Below, in pieces: positions 7,604 through 14,783 of a stretch of DNA of 24,686 bases. The position numbers and the translations under genes were made by a program. The notes under the pieces were generated by a model, which did not search any database, was not told the DNA's origin, and saw only the letters and a list, made by a program, of their open reading frames with translations. Each line of letters begins with the position of its first letter. Position 1 is the first letter of the stretch. Origin of the DNA: Granulicatella adiacens (GTDB taxonomy: Bacteria; Bacillota; Bacilli; Lactobacillales; Aerococcaceae); assembly GCA_018364485.1 (NCBI GenBank), contig JAGZLX010000023.1:1-24686 (forward strand), written 5' to 3'.

Positions 7604-7620
7604 GTCTTCTGTCTTTCTGC

Positions 7621-7926
7621 CTAGTCTTCACCCGGTCGCATAGGTCTCTTGTACTTACTTTTTGATTCTTGTCGGATGATGGTGTGTGGGGATTTACGTC
7701 CCGCATTTGAGTTTCTGAAGAGCATTTGCATTTTTTCGTCGTCGAAGAGTTCAAGGTTTTGATCGACGAAGTGACTTGCATCAGCTTTCCAATCTGAATG
7801 ATAGTAATTGAATAATTCGGCCATGGCGACATTTCTGTCGGTGGCGCTCCCTTTAAATTCAGGGTCTGTTACATCTGTTAAGTATTGTTGCATTTTTGCA
7901 ATTCTATTTTTATCAAAATCTGCCAT
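7621..7926 (-). CDS. Unrecognised 101-residue protein
   Basis: I do not recognise this family. The protein is soluble and charged, with no signal peptide or membrane segment. The first two thirds look helical and acidic (MADFDKNRIAKMQQYLTDV, then MAELFNYYHSDWKADASHF, then NLELFDDEKMQML), and the C-terminal 30 residues are basic and probably disordered (ending KSKYKRPMRPGED). GAGG lies 8-9 nt before the ATG, and a strong terminator follows the stop, so the gene has its own expression signals and is probably real. It stands alone, divergent from the MATE gene. The acidic body with a basic tail could bind nucleic acid or protein, but this is only a guess from composition. Confidence 0.7.
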   Translation of the reverse strand: MADFDKNRIAKMQQYLTDVTDPEFKGSATDRNVAMAELFNYYHSDWKADASHFVDQNLELFDDEKMQMLFRNSNAGRKSPHTIIRQESKSKYKRPMRPGED

Positions 7927-8060
7927 AACATTCGCCTCTTTTCAGTCCTATTTTAGCATAGAAGACGTTTTCTTAAAAGAAATTTTTCAAAACTACTGTT
8001 CATTTCCACTTGAATGTTTTATACTGTTACTTGCTAATTTTTTGAAGAGGAGGGTGTCTG

Positions 8061-9401
8061 ATGGCAAAAGATATGACAAGTGGGAAACCGTTAAAACTGA
8101 TTTGGAATTTTACAATCCCATTGTTAATCGGTAACTTGTTCCAGCAATTATATAATATGGCCGATACTTTTATTGTAGGTCGAACGATTGGTGTGCATGC
8201 GCTAGCCGCAGTTGGTTCTACTGGAAGTATTGTGTTTCTAATTATCGGGTTTGCAACAGGATTAACAGCTGGTCTTGCGATTCCGTTAGCGCAACGGTTT
8301 GGAGCCAAGGATTACAAAGGCGTGAAGCATAGTTTTTACGTTTCTATTTTAATATCGATTGCTACGGCTATTGTTTTAACCGCCCTTAGTATGATTTTCT
8401 GTCGTCAAATTCTGGAAATCATGCAGACACCATCCGAGATTATTGATGGGGCCTATGATTATTTAATCGTCATCTTTGGCGGTATTTTCTCATCAATGGC
8501 TTACAATTTATTATCTAACATTTTCCGTTCTATCGGGGATGCAAAAACACCATTGTATTTCCTTGTTATGGCTTGTGTGATGAATATCGTTCTGGATATT
8601 CTCTTCATTGCAGTCTTTGGAATGGGAGTTGAAGGAGCAGGATATGCAACGGTTCTTTCGCAAATCTTCTCAGCAGTAGCCTGCGTGGTTTATATTTGGA
8701 AGAAAATTCCAGTGTTAAGATTAACAAGAGCTGACCTTGTAGCGACAAAGCAAAATATTAGAGAACATTGTCGTATTTCATTTCCGATGGCATTCCAAGC
8801 ATCGATTATTGCCATTGGAACGATTATGGTTCAAATCGCATTAAATCAATTAGGACCGACTTCGGTGGCGGCGCATACGGCAGCGCAAAAGATTGACCAG
8901 CTAGCGATTCTTCCAATGATGTCATTCGGAGTGACGATGGCGACCTATTCTGCACAAAACTATGGTGCAAAGAAATATGATCGAATCTGGCTTGGTGTAC
9001 GTGAATGTATCAAGTTGTCTTTAACATTTGCGATTGGCATTGGGATTATTTTAAATCTCTTTAGCCCGATTCTTATTCGCGCTTTCGTTGGAGAAGGGCA
9101 TGAGGAAGTCGTTGAATTAGGGCGACTATTCTTCCTTACAAACGGGACAACATATGGTTTCCTTTCATTACTCTTTATTTATCGTTACACTTTACAAGGC
9201 GTAGGGAAAACTTTCACACCGACATTGGCTGGAATTATGGAACTCATCATGCGTTCTGTAGCAGCGGTCGTTCTATCAAATATGTATGGCTTCGTCGGAG
9301 CAACGGTTGCGAACCCAATGGCATGGTTTGGTTCGATGGTGCCGCTCATGATTGCGTATTATATGTTTAAAAATAAAGTTCAACATGGAGTAGAGCAGTA
9401 G
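8061..9401 (+). CDS. MATE family multidrug/metabolite exporter
   Basis: The 446-residue integral membrane protein has about twelve hydrophobic segments in two pseudo-symmetric halves. The N-terminal IPLLIGNLFQQLYNMADTFIVG is the diagnostic MATE helix 1-2 signature, and the second half begins with ISFPMAFQASIIAIGTIMVQ. Family members export cationic drugs or metabolites in exchange for Na+ or H+; substrates cannot be told from the sequence. GGAGG six to seven nt before the ATG supports the start. A small terminator overlaps the stop, so the gene is monocistronic. A weak -10 (TATACT near 8020) is the only upstream promoter candidate. Confidence 0.93.
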   Translation: MAKDMTSGKPLKLIWNFTIPLLIGNLFQQLYNMADTFIVGRTIGVHALAAVGSTGSIVFLIIGFATGLTAGLAIPLAQRFGAKDYKGVKHSFYVSILISIATAIVLTALSMIFCRQILEIMQTPSEIIDGAYDYLIVIFGGIFSSMAYNLLSNIFRSIGDAKTPLYFLVMACVMNIVLDILFIAVFGMGVEGAGYATVLSQIFSAVACVVYIWKKIPVLRLTRADLVATKQNIREHCRISFPMAFQASIIAIGTIMVQIALNQLGPTSVAAHTAAQKIDQLAILPMMSFGVTMATYSAQNYGAKKYDRIWLGVRECIKLSLTFAIGIGIILNLFSPILIRAFVGEGHEEVVELGRLFFLTNGTTYGFLSLLFIYRYTLQGVGKTFTPTLAGIMELIMRSVAAVVLSNMYGFVGATVANPMAWFGSMVPLMIAYYMFKNKVQHGVEQ

Positions 9402-9425
9402 TATTAAGCTACTGTTCTTTCTTTT
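9392..9425 (+). terminator. Terminator overlapping the MATE stop codon
   Basis: AGAGCAGTAG (9392-9401) pairs with CTACTGTTCT (9409-9418) with one wobble, followed by TTCTTTT. Confidence 0.7.
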
Positions 9426-9473
9426 GGAAATAAATGAAAATTATGAAAACACTTTTCGAATTAATTGTGAATT

Positions 9474-9522
9474 CTTTAGTTGTAAATTGTACAAACTTAT
9501 AGTAAAATAATTCTAACTAAAG
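9474..9522 (+). promoter_or_regulatory. Promoter of the first adhesin with nested dyads
   Basis: TTGTAA (9480-9485) and TAAAAT (9503-9508) are 17 nt apart. Two inverted repeats surround it: TTGTA-AATTG-TACAA (9480-9494) overlapping the -35, and CTTTAGTT (9474-9481) with its perfect complement AACTAAAG (9515-9522) bracketing the whole promoter. This arrangement suggests an operator. Confidence 0.6.
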
Positions 9523-9543
9523 TGTTTATGGAGGAAAGATTGG

Positions 9544-11169
9544 ATGAAAAAAGAACAATCAATTCGTAAAATTGGAAAACTTATCTTAGCAATCTCGTCT
9601 TGTGGTGTTTTATTAACAGCATTCCAAGCGAATAAATCAGTTTTTGCGGAAGATGCAACAACGACTACAGAAGCGACTACAGCTGCTGCAGCAACAACAG
9701 AAGCATCAACAGAAGCGACTACTGCAACGACTGAAGCTACAACAGAAGCAACTACTGCGGCTCCAACGCGTGCTGCTAAAGAAGCAAATGCCAAAGTAAC
9801 AGGTACAATTAAAAATCATGATATTAAATATTATGAATACTACACTGACGTAGATATCGCTGTTTCTCTAACAGATGACGATGTGAAAGAAGGCGACTAT
9901 GTAACAATTACGTTAGAAAACGTAGCTGTATTAGGTTCATTAGAGGGTAAAGATGTTATTTATGAAGGAAAGAAAATTGGAACCATTAAAATTGTATCCT
10001 TCGAAAACATTAATAAAGCTCGTCAAGGATCGAACGACAAAGCTCAAATGGAACAAGCTGAATTGGAATCAACACGTGCTACATTAAAAATCACATTTAC
10101 AAAAGCAGTTGAAGCGGTAAAACCTGATGTGTTGAAACAAGCACAGTTCACAATTAAATCAGATAACGCTTATAACGGAGCTGTTATTGCGAATAAAAAC
10201 TACACTTTAAACCAAGTGATTAAAGTGGGAGATTCTTCTGTAACGAGCACAGTAGATATTCCAAAAGTAGAGAAATTTGCGACAGAAACAAACTCAATTC
10301 ACATGCCACCTTCTGGAAATACGATTAAGTTCAACGAAGATGGTTCATATGAAACAAGTTCAGAAATCCAAGTTCGTGGAAGAGAAGGAATGAAGGTTGG
10401 TTCAACTGTTGAACTTGAATTCAACGATGCTTCAGGAATTGAGTGGAAAACAAGTGGGGATACTGCACTTAAAGTTGGAGAAACATTTAAATCTAGCTTT
10501 ATCTTACCAGTATATAGTTCATATGACGTGAACCAATATGGAGCTTATATCTTCCCAACTGGTGTAGAGCCAACATTCAAAGTTACTTCTATTACAGCTA
10601 AGAAAATCACGCTTGAAATGATTTCAGGAGATGTTCCTAAGGAATTAGGAGTATTCTTCCGTATCGGTAAAGATCGTGTGAATATCATCGACAAATCTAA
10701 AATTGATATCGAAAAAATGCAATATGATGTTTCAACAGTGGCTACAGCTACTATTGATGGTAAAGATTCTAAAGGAATCTATATCTATCGTATTATTAGT
10801 GACTCTACAAGTGCACAATTAGTATTGGATTCACTTGTGACAGATTACAAGGATATCGATACAAAAGAATCGATTAAAGCAACTGATAGAGGTTGGAAAG
10901 ATCCAGCAACTATCGATGGATATGAATTTGTAAGCACGGAAAAAGATCGTGAAGGAAATCGTATCCACTGGTATAGAAAGATTTCTCAACCAACAACAAC
11001 TGAAGAAACAACAGAAGAAACTACTGAAGTAACAACAACAACTACTACTCCAGAAGAACCAAAACAAAAAGAATTACCAAATACTGGGGTTGCAACAACT
11101 GCGATCACAACTGGTTTAGCAACATTATTTGCTGGTCTTGGTTTAGCTGTTTCTAAAAAGAAAAAATAA
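9544..11169 (+). CDS. LPXTG-anchored surface adhesin with threonine-rich flanks
   Basis: The 541-residue precursor starts with a signal peptide (SIRK-like element at 6-9, hydrophobic core 12-27, probable cleavage after Ala35) and ends with a sorting signal: LPNTG at 511-515, a hydrophobic helix and KKKK, for sortase A attachment to peptidoglycan. Directly after cleavage lies a 40-residue Thr/Ala/Glu low-complexity stretch (about 38-78). The main body (about 80-430) is predicted Ig-like beta sandwich; the segment DDDVKEGDYVTITLENV resembles the N2 domain of staphylococcal-type MSCRAMMs. At about 430-480 is a small domain resembling MucBP-like repeats (GYEFVSTEKDREG). A second Thr/Glu linker (about 484-506) spans the wall. 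The role is probably host or biofilm adhesion; the ligand is unknown. Confidence 0.88.
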   Translation: MKKEQSIRKIGKLILAISSCGVLLTAFQANKSVFAEDATTTTEATTAAAATTEASTEATTATTEATTEATTAAPTRAAKEANAKVTGTIKNHDIKYYEYYTDVDIAVSLTDDDVKEGDYVTITLENVAVLGSLEGKDVIYEGKKIGTIKIVSFENINKARQGSNDKAQMEQAELESTRATLKITFTKAVEAVKPDVLKQAQFTIKSDNAYNGAVIANKNYTLNQVIKVGDSSVTSTVDIPKVEKFATETNSIHMPPSGNTIKFNEDGSYETSSEIQVRGREGMKVGSTVELEFNDASGIEWKTSGDTALKVGETFKSSFILPVYSSYDVNQYGAYIFPTGVEPTFKVTSITAKKITLEMISGDVPKELGVFFRIGKDRVNIIDKSKIDIEKMQYDVSTVATATIDGKDSKGIYIYRIISDSTSAQLVLDSLVTDYKDIDTKESIKATDRGWKDPATIDGYEFVSTEKDREGNRIHWYRKISQPTTTEETTEETTEVTTTTTTPEEPKQKELPNTGVATTAITTGLATLFAGLGLAVSKKKK

Positions 11170-11180
11170 TTTAAATGATT

Positions 11181-11212
11181 AAAGTCGTATGGCAATGCCA
11201 TACGGCTTTTTT
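11181..11212 (+). terminator. Terminator after the first adhesin
   Basis: AAAGTCGTATGGC (11181-11193) pairs with GCCATACGGCTTT (11197-11209) around AAT, with one G-U wobble and a T-run. Confidence 0.9.
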
Positions 11213-11282
11213 GTTGTGGTAGAGAGGCTTAAGGTGGATTAAGAAGAATTTGCGAAAACTAAGGAAAACCGATGAAAAAGAG

Positions 11283-11311
11283 TTGAAAATAAATTGTTTC
11301 AGGTGTATGAT
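11283..11311 (+). promoter_or_regulatory. Promoter of the GbpC-like adhesin
   Basis: TTGAAA (11283-11288) and TATGAT (11306-11311) are exactly 17 nt apart, about 32 nt before the ATG. Each hexamer departs from the sigma-A consensus at one base or two. Confidence 0.7.
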
Positions 11312-11343
11312 TAAGTCAATTATTTCATTAAAGGGGAAAGTTT

Positions 11344-12996
11344 ATGTTTAAACATCAATCGACAACAGTTGGATATAAAAAATCAAAAGCATTTGGATTA
11401 TGTGGCTTTGTAGCAACAGCTAGTGTGTTCTTGTTTGTAAACAGTGTTTTCACAGCGGATACGGTTTCGGCAGATGAAGTGGTAGCGGCAGAGGAAACTC
11501 TTGCGACAACAACGAAAGCTATTGAAAATTCAGACACGTTGAAGACAGCCATCGACAATGCAAAAACGGAAGGTGTAACCGTTAATGAAAGTTCAGAAAC
11601 GATTACGAATTTAAATGAAGAACAAGTTAAAGCAGCTCAAGAAGAAAAGGCTGCTGAGATTGAACAAGTAGTGAATAAGTATAAAGAAGATAAAGCAACA
11701 TACGCGGAAGAAAAGAAGCAATATGATGAAGAGTTGAAAGAATACAACATCAAAAAAGCTCAATACGACGAAAAGAAAGCCGCATATGAAGAGTACCAAA
11801 AGCAAATTGCGGACGGTACAGATGCCGGCGTTATTAATACATTACAAGAATTAACGTTAAAGACAGAACCTGATGCGCATACGGTAGTGAGTGGGGATGT
11901 CAACTATCTAACACAAGCAGGGGTAGATGCCTTAAACCAATCAGACTACTTAGCTCGATTTGACGGTGACAAAGTAAAAGCGGAGTATCTGACAACAACA
12001 AATCCATATTCAGATACAGACGATGCGTGGGTTGCTCTTGAAGTCGGTAAAACTATGACCGTGACAAGTACAAATCTGTCAAATTCACGCTTTAAAGATA
12101 CAGCCATTGCTAAAATCGTCCGTGAATTTACAGTTACAAGTGCACCTGGTAATTCAGGAAAGATCATTGCGAATGTTTATCGTGACCCAGCTAAAACAAT
12201 TGTAGTAGGAGATAGCACGGATTCTGCAAATCCATTAACAATCAAAGTTGTGGATCATTACTATGACGCAGCTGGAAATGAAGTCCAAGCCGTTTACAAT
12301 GGAAACTCAATTATTGCTGTAAACAGTTTGAACCATTATAACGGCATTCGTTATACAGAAAACGGTGAAACAAAATGGGCTTGGGATGATACAAAACATA
12401 TTGAAAAAATGAGTGTTGGAAGCAACAAATTTATTCCGATTCCAGGTTCTTCTGTAAGCGAGCAAAATGGTGAAATCTATTCTGTGAATGACAACCAATA
12501 CTTAGAACATGGTTCAAAATTCAATGGGAATGATATGGGAAATGTAAAAGGTTGGGATGATGAAACAGCCCCAAACTTCTATTGGGGAAGTGGAGCACTT
12601 CGTTTGTACGATAACCACTATACATTCTCGGTCCAAGGAAATTCAGTTGGCCTCAATACAGTTTATTGGTTTGCGATTAATACCAACATTGCTTTCCCTC
12701 AACCACCAGGGGAAGAACCAGTGAAACCAAGTGAGCCAACAGAACCAGAAGCTCCAAGTGTAACAGTGAATAAATATGCGATTATTTCAGCACTTCCTGT
12801 AGAACCTGCGACTCCAGAAGTGCCAACAACTCCAGAAGTGCCAACAACTCCAGAAGTACCTGTGACACCGGAAGTTCCAGCAACTCCAGCACCACAACTT
12901 CCAAATACAGGAACGGCAGACTCACTACTAAGTGCAGCAGCTGCATTCCTATTTAGCGGTTTTGGGGTATTAGGTTTCAAGAAAAAAGAAGATTAA
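11344..12996 (+). CDS. Compact GbpC/antigen I/II-like LPXTG surface adhesin
   Basis: The 550-residue precursor has a long signal peptide (GYKKSKAFGLCGF at 10-22, cleavage near Ala43) and an LPNTG sorting signal at 519-523 with KKKED tail. Residues 45-95 (ending TEGVTVNESSETITNLNEEQ) resemble the N-terminus of streptococcal antigen I/II. A charged coiled coil with KKAQYDEKKAAYEEY heptads follows (about 95-157), reminiscent of the A-region. Residues about 165-465 match a GbpC/Spa-type domain, including the NFYWGSGALRLYD and VYWFAINTNIAFP segments. A Pro-rich TPEVP repeat spans the wall. In streptococci such domains bind glucan, salivary glycoprotein or collagen. Here there is one short coiled coil and no evident C2/C3 domains, so it is closer to GbpC than to full antigen I/II. 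GGGG lies before the ATG, and gene-specific promoter and terminator signals are present. Confidence 0.87.
   Translation: MFKHQSTTVGYKKSKAFGLCGFVATASVFLFVNSVFTADTVSADEVVAAEETLATTTKAIENSDTLKTAIDNAKTEGVTVNESSETITNLNEEQVKAAQEEKAAEIEQVVNKYKEDKATYAEEKKQYDEELKEYNIKKAQYDEKKAAYEEYQKQIADGTDAGVINTLQELTLKTEPDAHTVVSGDVNYLTQAGVDALNQSDYLARFDGDKVKAEYLTTTNPYSDTDDAWVALEVGKTMTVTSTNLSNSRFKDTAIAKIVREFTVTSAPGNSGKIIANVYRDPAKTIVVGDSTDSANPLTIKVVDHYYDAAGNEVQAVYNGNSIIAVNSLNHYNGIRYTENGETKWAWDDTKHIEKMSVGSNKFIPIPGSSVSEQNGEIYSVNDNQYLEHGSKFNGNDMGNVKGWDDETAPNFYWGSGALRLYDNHYTFSVQGNSVGLNTVYWFAINTNIAFPQPPGEEPVKPSEPTEPEAPSVTVNKYAIISALPVEPATPEVPTTPEVPTTPEVPVTPEVPATPAPQLPNTGTADSLLSAAAAFLFSGFGVLGFKKKED
12811..12882 (+). repeat. 18-bp tandem repeat coding for TPEVPx
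   Basis: Four consecutive 18-base units (12811, 12829, 12847, 12865) encode Thr-Pro-Glu-Val-Pro plus a variable residue. The first two units are identical and the others drift at synonymous sites. Copy changes keep the frame and would alter wall-spanning length. Confidence 0.9.
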
Positions 12997-13009
12997 TGAT
13001 AGATGAGAT

Positions 13010-13044
13010 GAATGAGGATGGTTTTGCATCCTCATTCTTTTTTT
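13010..13044 (+). terminator. Terminator after the GbpC-like gene
   Basis: GAATGAGGATG (13010-13020) pairs perfectly with CATCCTCATTC (13027-13037) around GTTTTG and is followed by seven T. Confidence 0.93.
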
Positions 13045-13055
13045 GCATTAAATTA

Positions 13056-13064
13056 TGGTATAAT
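13056..13064 (+). promoter_or_regulatory. Extended -10 promoter of fhs
   Basis: TGGTATAAT is a perfect extended -10. The matching -35 position falls in the T-run of the preceding terminator (TTCTTT, 18 nt upstream) and is poor, so the extended -10 probably carries recognition. Confidence 0.6.
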
Positions 13065-13095
13065 AAAACGAATATGCATGAAGCGAGGTGATGTC

Positions 13096-14763
13096 ATGAA
13101 AACAGATATTGAAATTGCACAAGAAAACCAAATGCAACCTATTTCGGTGATTGCTGAGAAACTCAATTTAACGCCTGATGAAGTTGAGCCTTATGGGAAA
13201 TACAAGGCAAAGATTGATAAGAATGACATTCATAACCCGGAGAATTTTGGGAAACTCATTTTAGTCACATCGATGAATCCGACTCCTGCCGGAGAAGGGA
13301 AGTCTACTGTAACAGTGGGACTTGGGGATGCACTAACAGCGATTGGAAAGAAAACAGCGATTGCGCTACGTGAACCATCTCTAGGGCCAACTCTTGGACT
13401 CAAAGGTGGAGCCACTGGTGGAGGATATGCGCAAGTTGTTCCAATGGAAGAAATCAACCTGCATTTTACAGGGGACATGCACGCCTTAACAACGGCGACA
13501 AACCTGTTATCTGCAATCATTGACAATCACATTCACCAAGGAAATGAGCTACAAATCGATACAAGCCGCATTTTGTGGAAACGAGCGCTCGATTTGAATG
13601 ACCGTTCGTTACGCCAAATTGAAATTGGACTTGGTGGTCCGATAAATGGGGTGCCTCGCAAGGACGGTTTTGATATTACGGTTGCAACCGAAATGATGGC
13701 GGTGCTTTGTTTAGCAAGTGACTTAAAAGACTTGCAGCGTCGTGTATCGCAAATTTTAGTGGCGTTTGATGTAAATGGAAAACCAGTGACAGTAGCGGAT
13801 TTACAAGTAGAAGGAGCTATTACGGCCCTTATGAAAGAAGCCGTGAAGCCAAACCTTGTTCAAACTTTAGAAGAAACGCCAGCCATTGTTCATGGCGGAC
13901 CATTTGCCAATATTGCGCATGGATGTAATAGTGTTATCGCGACGAAAATGGCCTTAACATTGGCAGATTATACTGTGACAGAAGCAGGTTTTGGGGCCGA
14001 CCTTGGTGCTCAGAAGTTCCTGGATATTAAGGTGCCAGTTCTTGGGAAGAGTCCCGATGCAGTCGTAGTAGTAGCGACCATTCGTTCAACGAAGATGCAT
14101 GGCGGATTATCTCTTGAAGAATTAGCGCAAGGAGAATCCCTTGAAGCGGTTCGCGAAGGATTTAAGAACGTAGCGAAACATATTGAGAATGTTCAACAGT
14201 ATGGCTTACCTGTAGTGGTAGCGCTGAATGAATTTGTAACGGATACAAAAGCAGAACAAGAACTCTTTGCATCGCTTTGTCAGGAGTTTGGAGTTCCTTG
14301 TATCATGACTGAGGTATGGGGAAAAGGTTCCAAGGGAGGTATTGAATTAGCGCAGAAAGTTGTTGAACTCTGTGAAAGTGGCAAAGCTGCTTTTCATCCA
14401 ACTTATCAAGAGACTCAACCGATTCAAGAAAAAATCGATGCAGTCGCTAAGAATATTTATGGAGCCATGAAGGTGAACTATACACCTGAAGCATTAGAAC
14501 AATTGAAAGAGATTGAAGAGGCTGGATGGAATCATTTAAACGTATGTATTGCGAAAACACCGTATTCATTCTCAGACAACGCCAAGTTAAAAGGGCGTCC
14601 AGAAAACTTTGAAATCACGATTCGTTCATTGATTCCAAAACTCGGTGCTGGATTTATTGTAGCGTTAACTGGAACAGTTTTAACGATGCCAGGACTTCCT
14701 AAAGTTCCAGCAGCACTTGGGATTAGTGTTGATGACAATGGGAAAATTAATGGCTTATATTAA
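13096..14763 (+). CDS. fhs: Formate-tetrahydrofolate ligase
   Basis: The 555-residue enzyme joins formate to tetrahydrofolate using ATP, giving 10-formyl-THF for purine and formyl-Met synthesis. The P-loop TPAGEGKSTVTVGL (about residues 64-77), REPSLGPTLGLKGGATGGGYAQ and the EINLHFTGDMHA segment are family signatures, and the length is normal. The start is the ATG at 13096 behind GAGGTG. An in-frame ATG at 13078 and further upstream codons inside the preceding terminator would only add residues absent from the family. A second folate-pathway pair (thyA-folA) lies downstream, separated by the ABC-F gene. Confidence 0.95.
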   Translation: MKTDIEIAQENQMQPISVIAEKLNLTPDEVEPYGKYKAKIDKNDIHNPENFGKLILVTSMNPTPAGEGKSTVTVGLGDALTAIGKKTAIALREPSLGPTLGLKGGATGGGYAQVVPMEEINLHFTGDMHALTTATNLLSAIIDNHIHQGNELQIDTSRILWKRALDLNDRSLRQIEIGLGGPINGVPRKDGFDITVATEMMAVLCLASDLKDLQRRVSQILVAFDVNGKPVTVADLQVEGAITALMKEAVKPNLVQTLEETPAIVHGGPFANIAHGCNSVIATKMALTLADYTVTEAGFGADLGAQKFLDIKVPVLGKSPDAVVVVATIRSTKMHGGLSLEELAQGESLEAVREGFKNVAKHIENVQQYGLPVVVALNEFVTDTKAEQELFASLCQEFGVPCIMTEVWGKGSKGGIELAQKVVELCESGKAAFHPTYQETQPIQEKIDAVAKNIYGAMKVNYTPEALEQLKEIEEAGWNHLNVCIAKTPYSFSDNAKLKGRPENFEITIRSLIPKLGAGFIVALTGTVLTMPGLPKVPAALGISVDDNGKINGLY

Positions 14764-14783
14764 GAGACTTGAAAGGAGTTTGC

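Noticed and set aside
9513..9794. Minus-strand Ala/Val-rich frame opposite the first adhesin
   Set aside because: It is the complement of the Thr/Ala codon repeats of the signal-proximal tract and has no ribosome site; similar shadows occur opposite the other adhesin repeat regions.
13012..13095. N-terminal extension of the formate-tetrahydrofolate ligase
   Set aside because: It starts inside the terminator hairpin of the previous gene and upstream of the extended -10; the ATG at 13096 has the ribosome site and gives the family's usual length.
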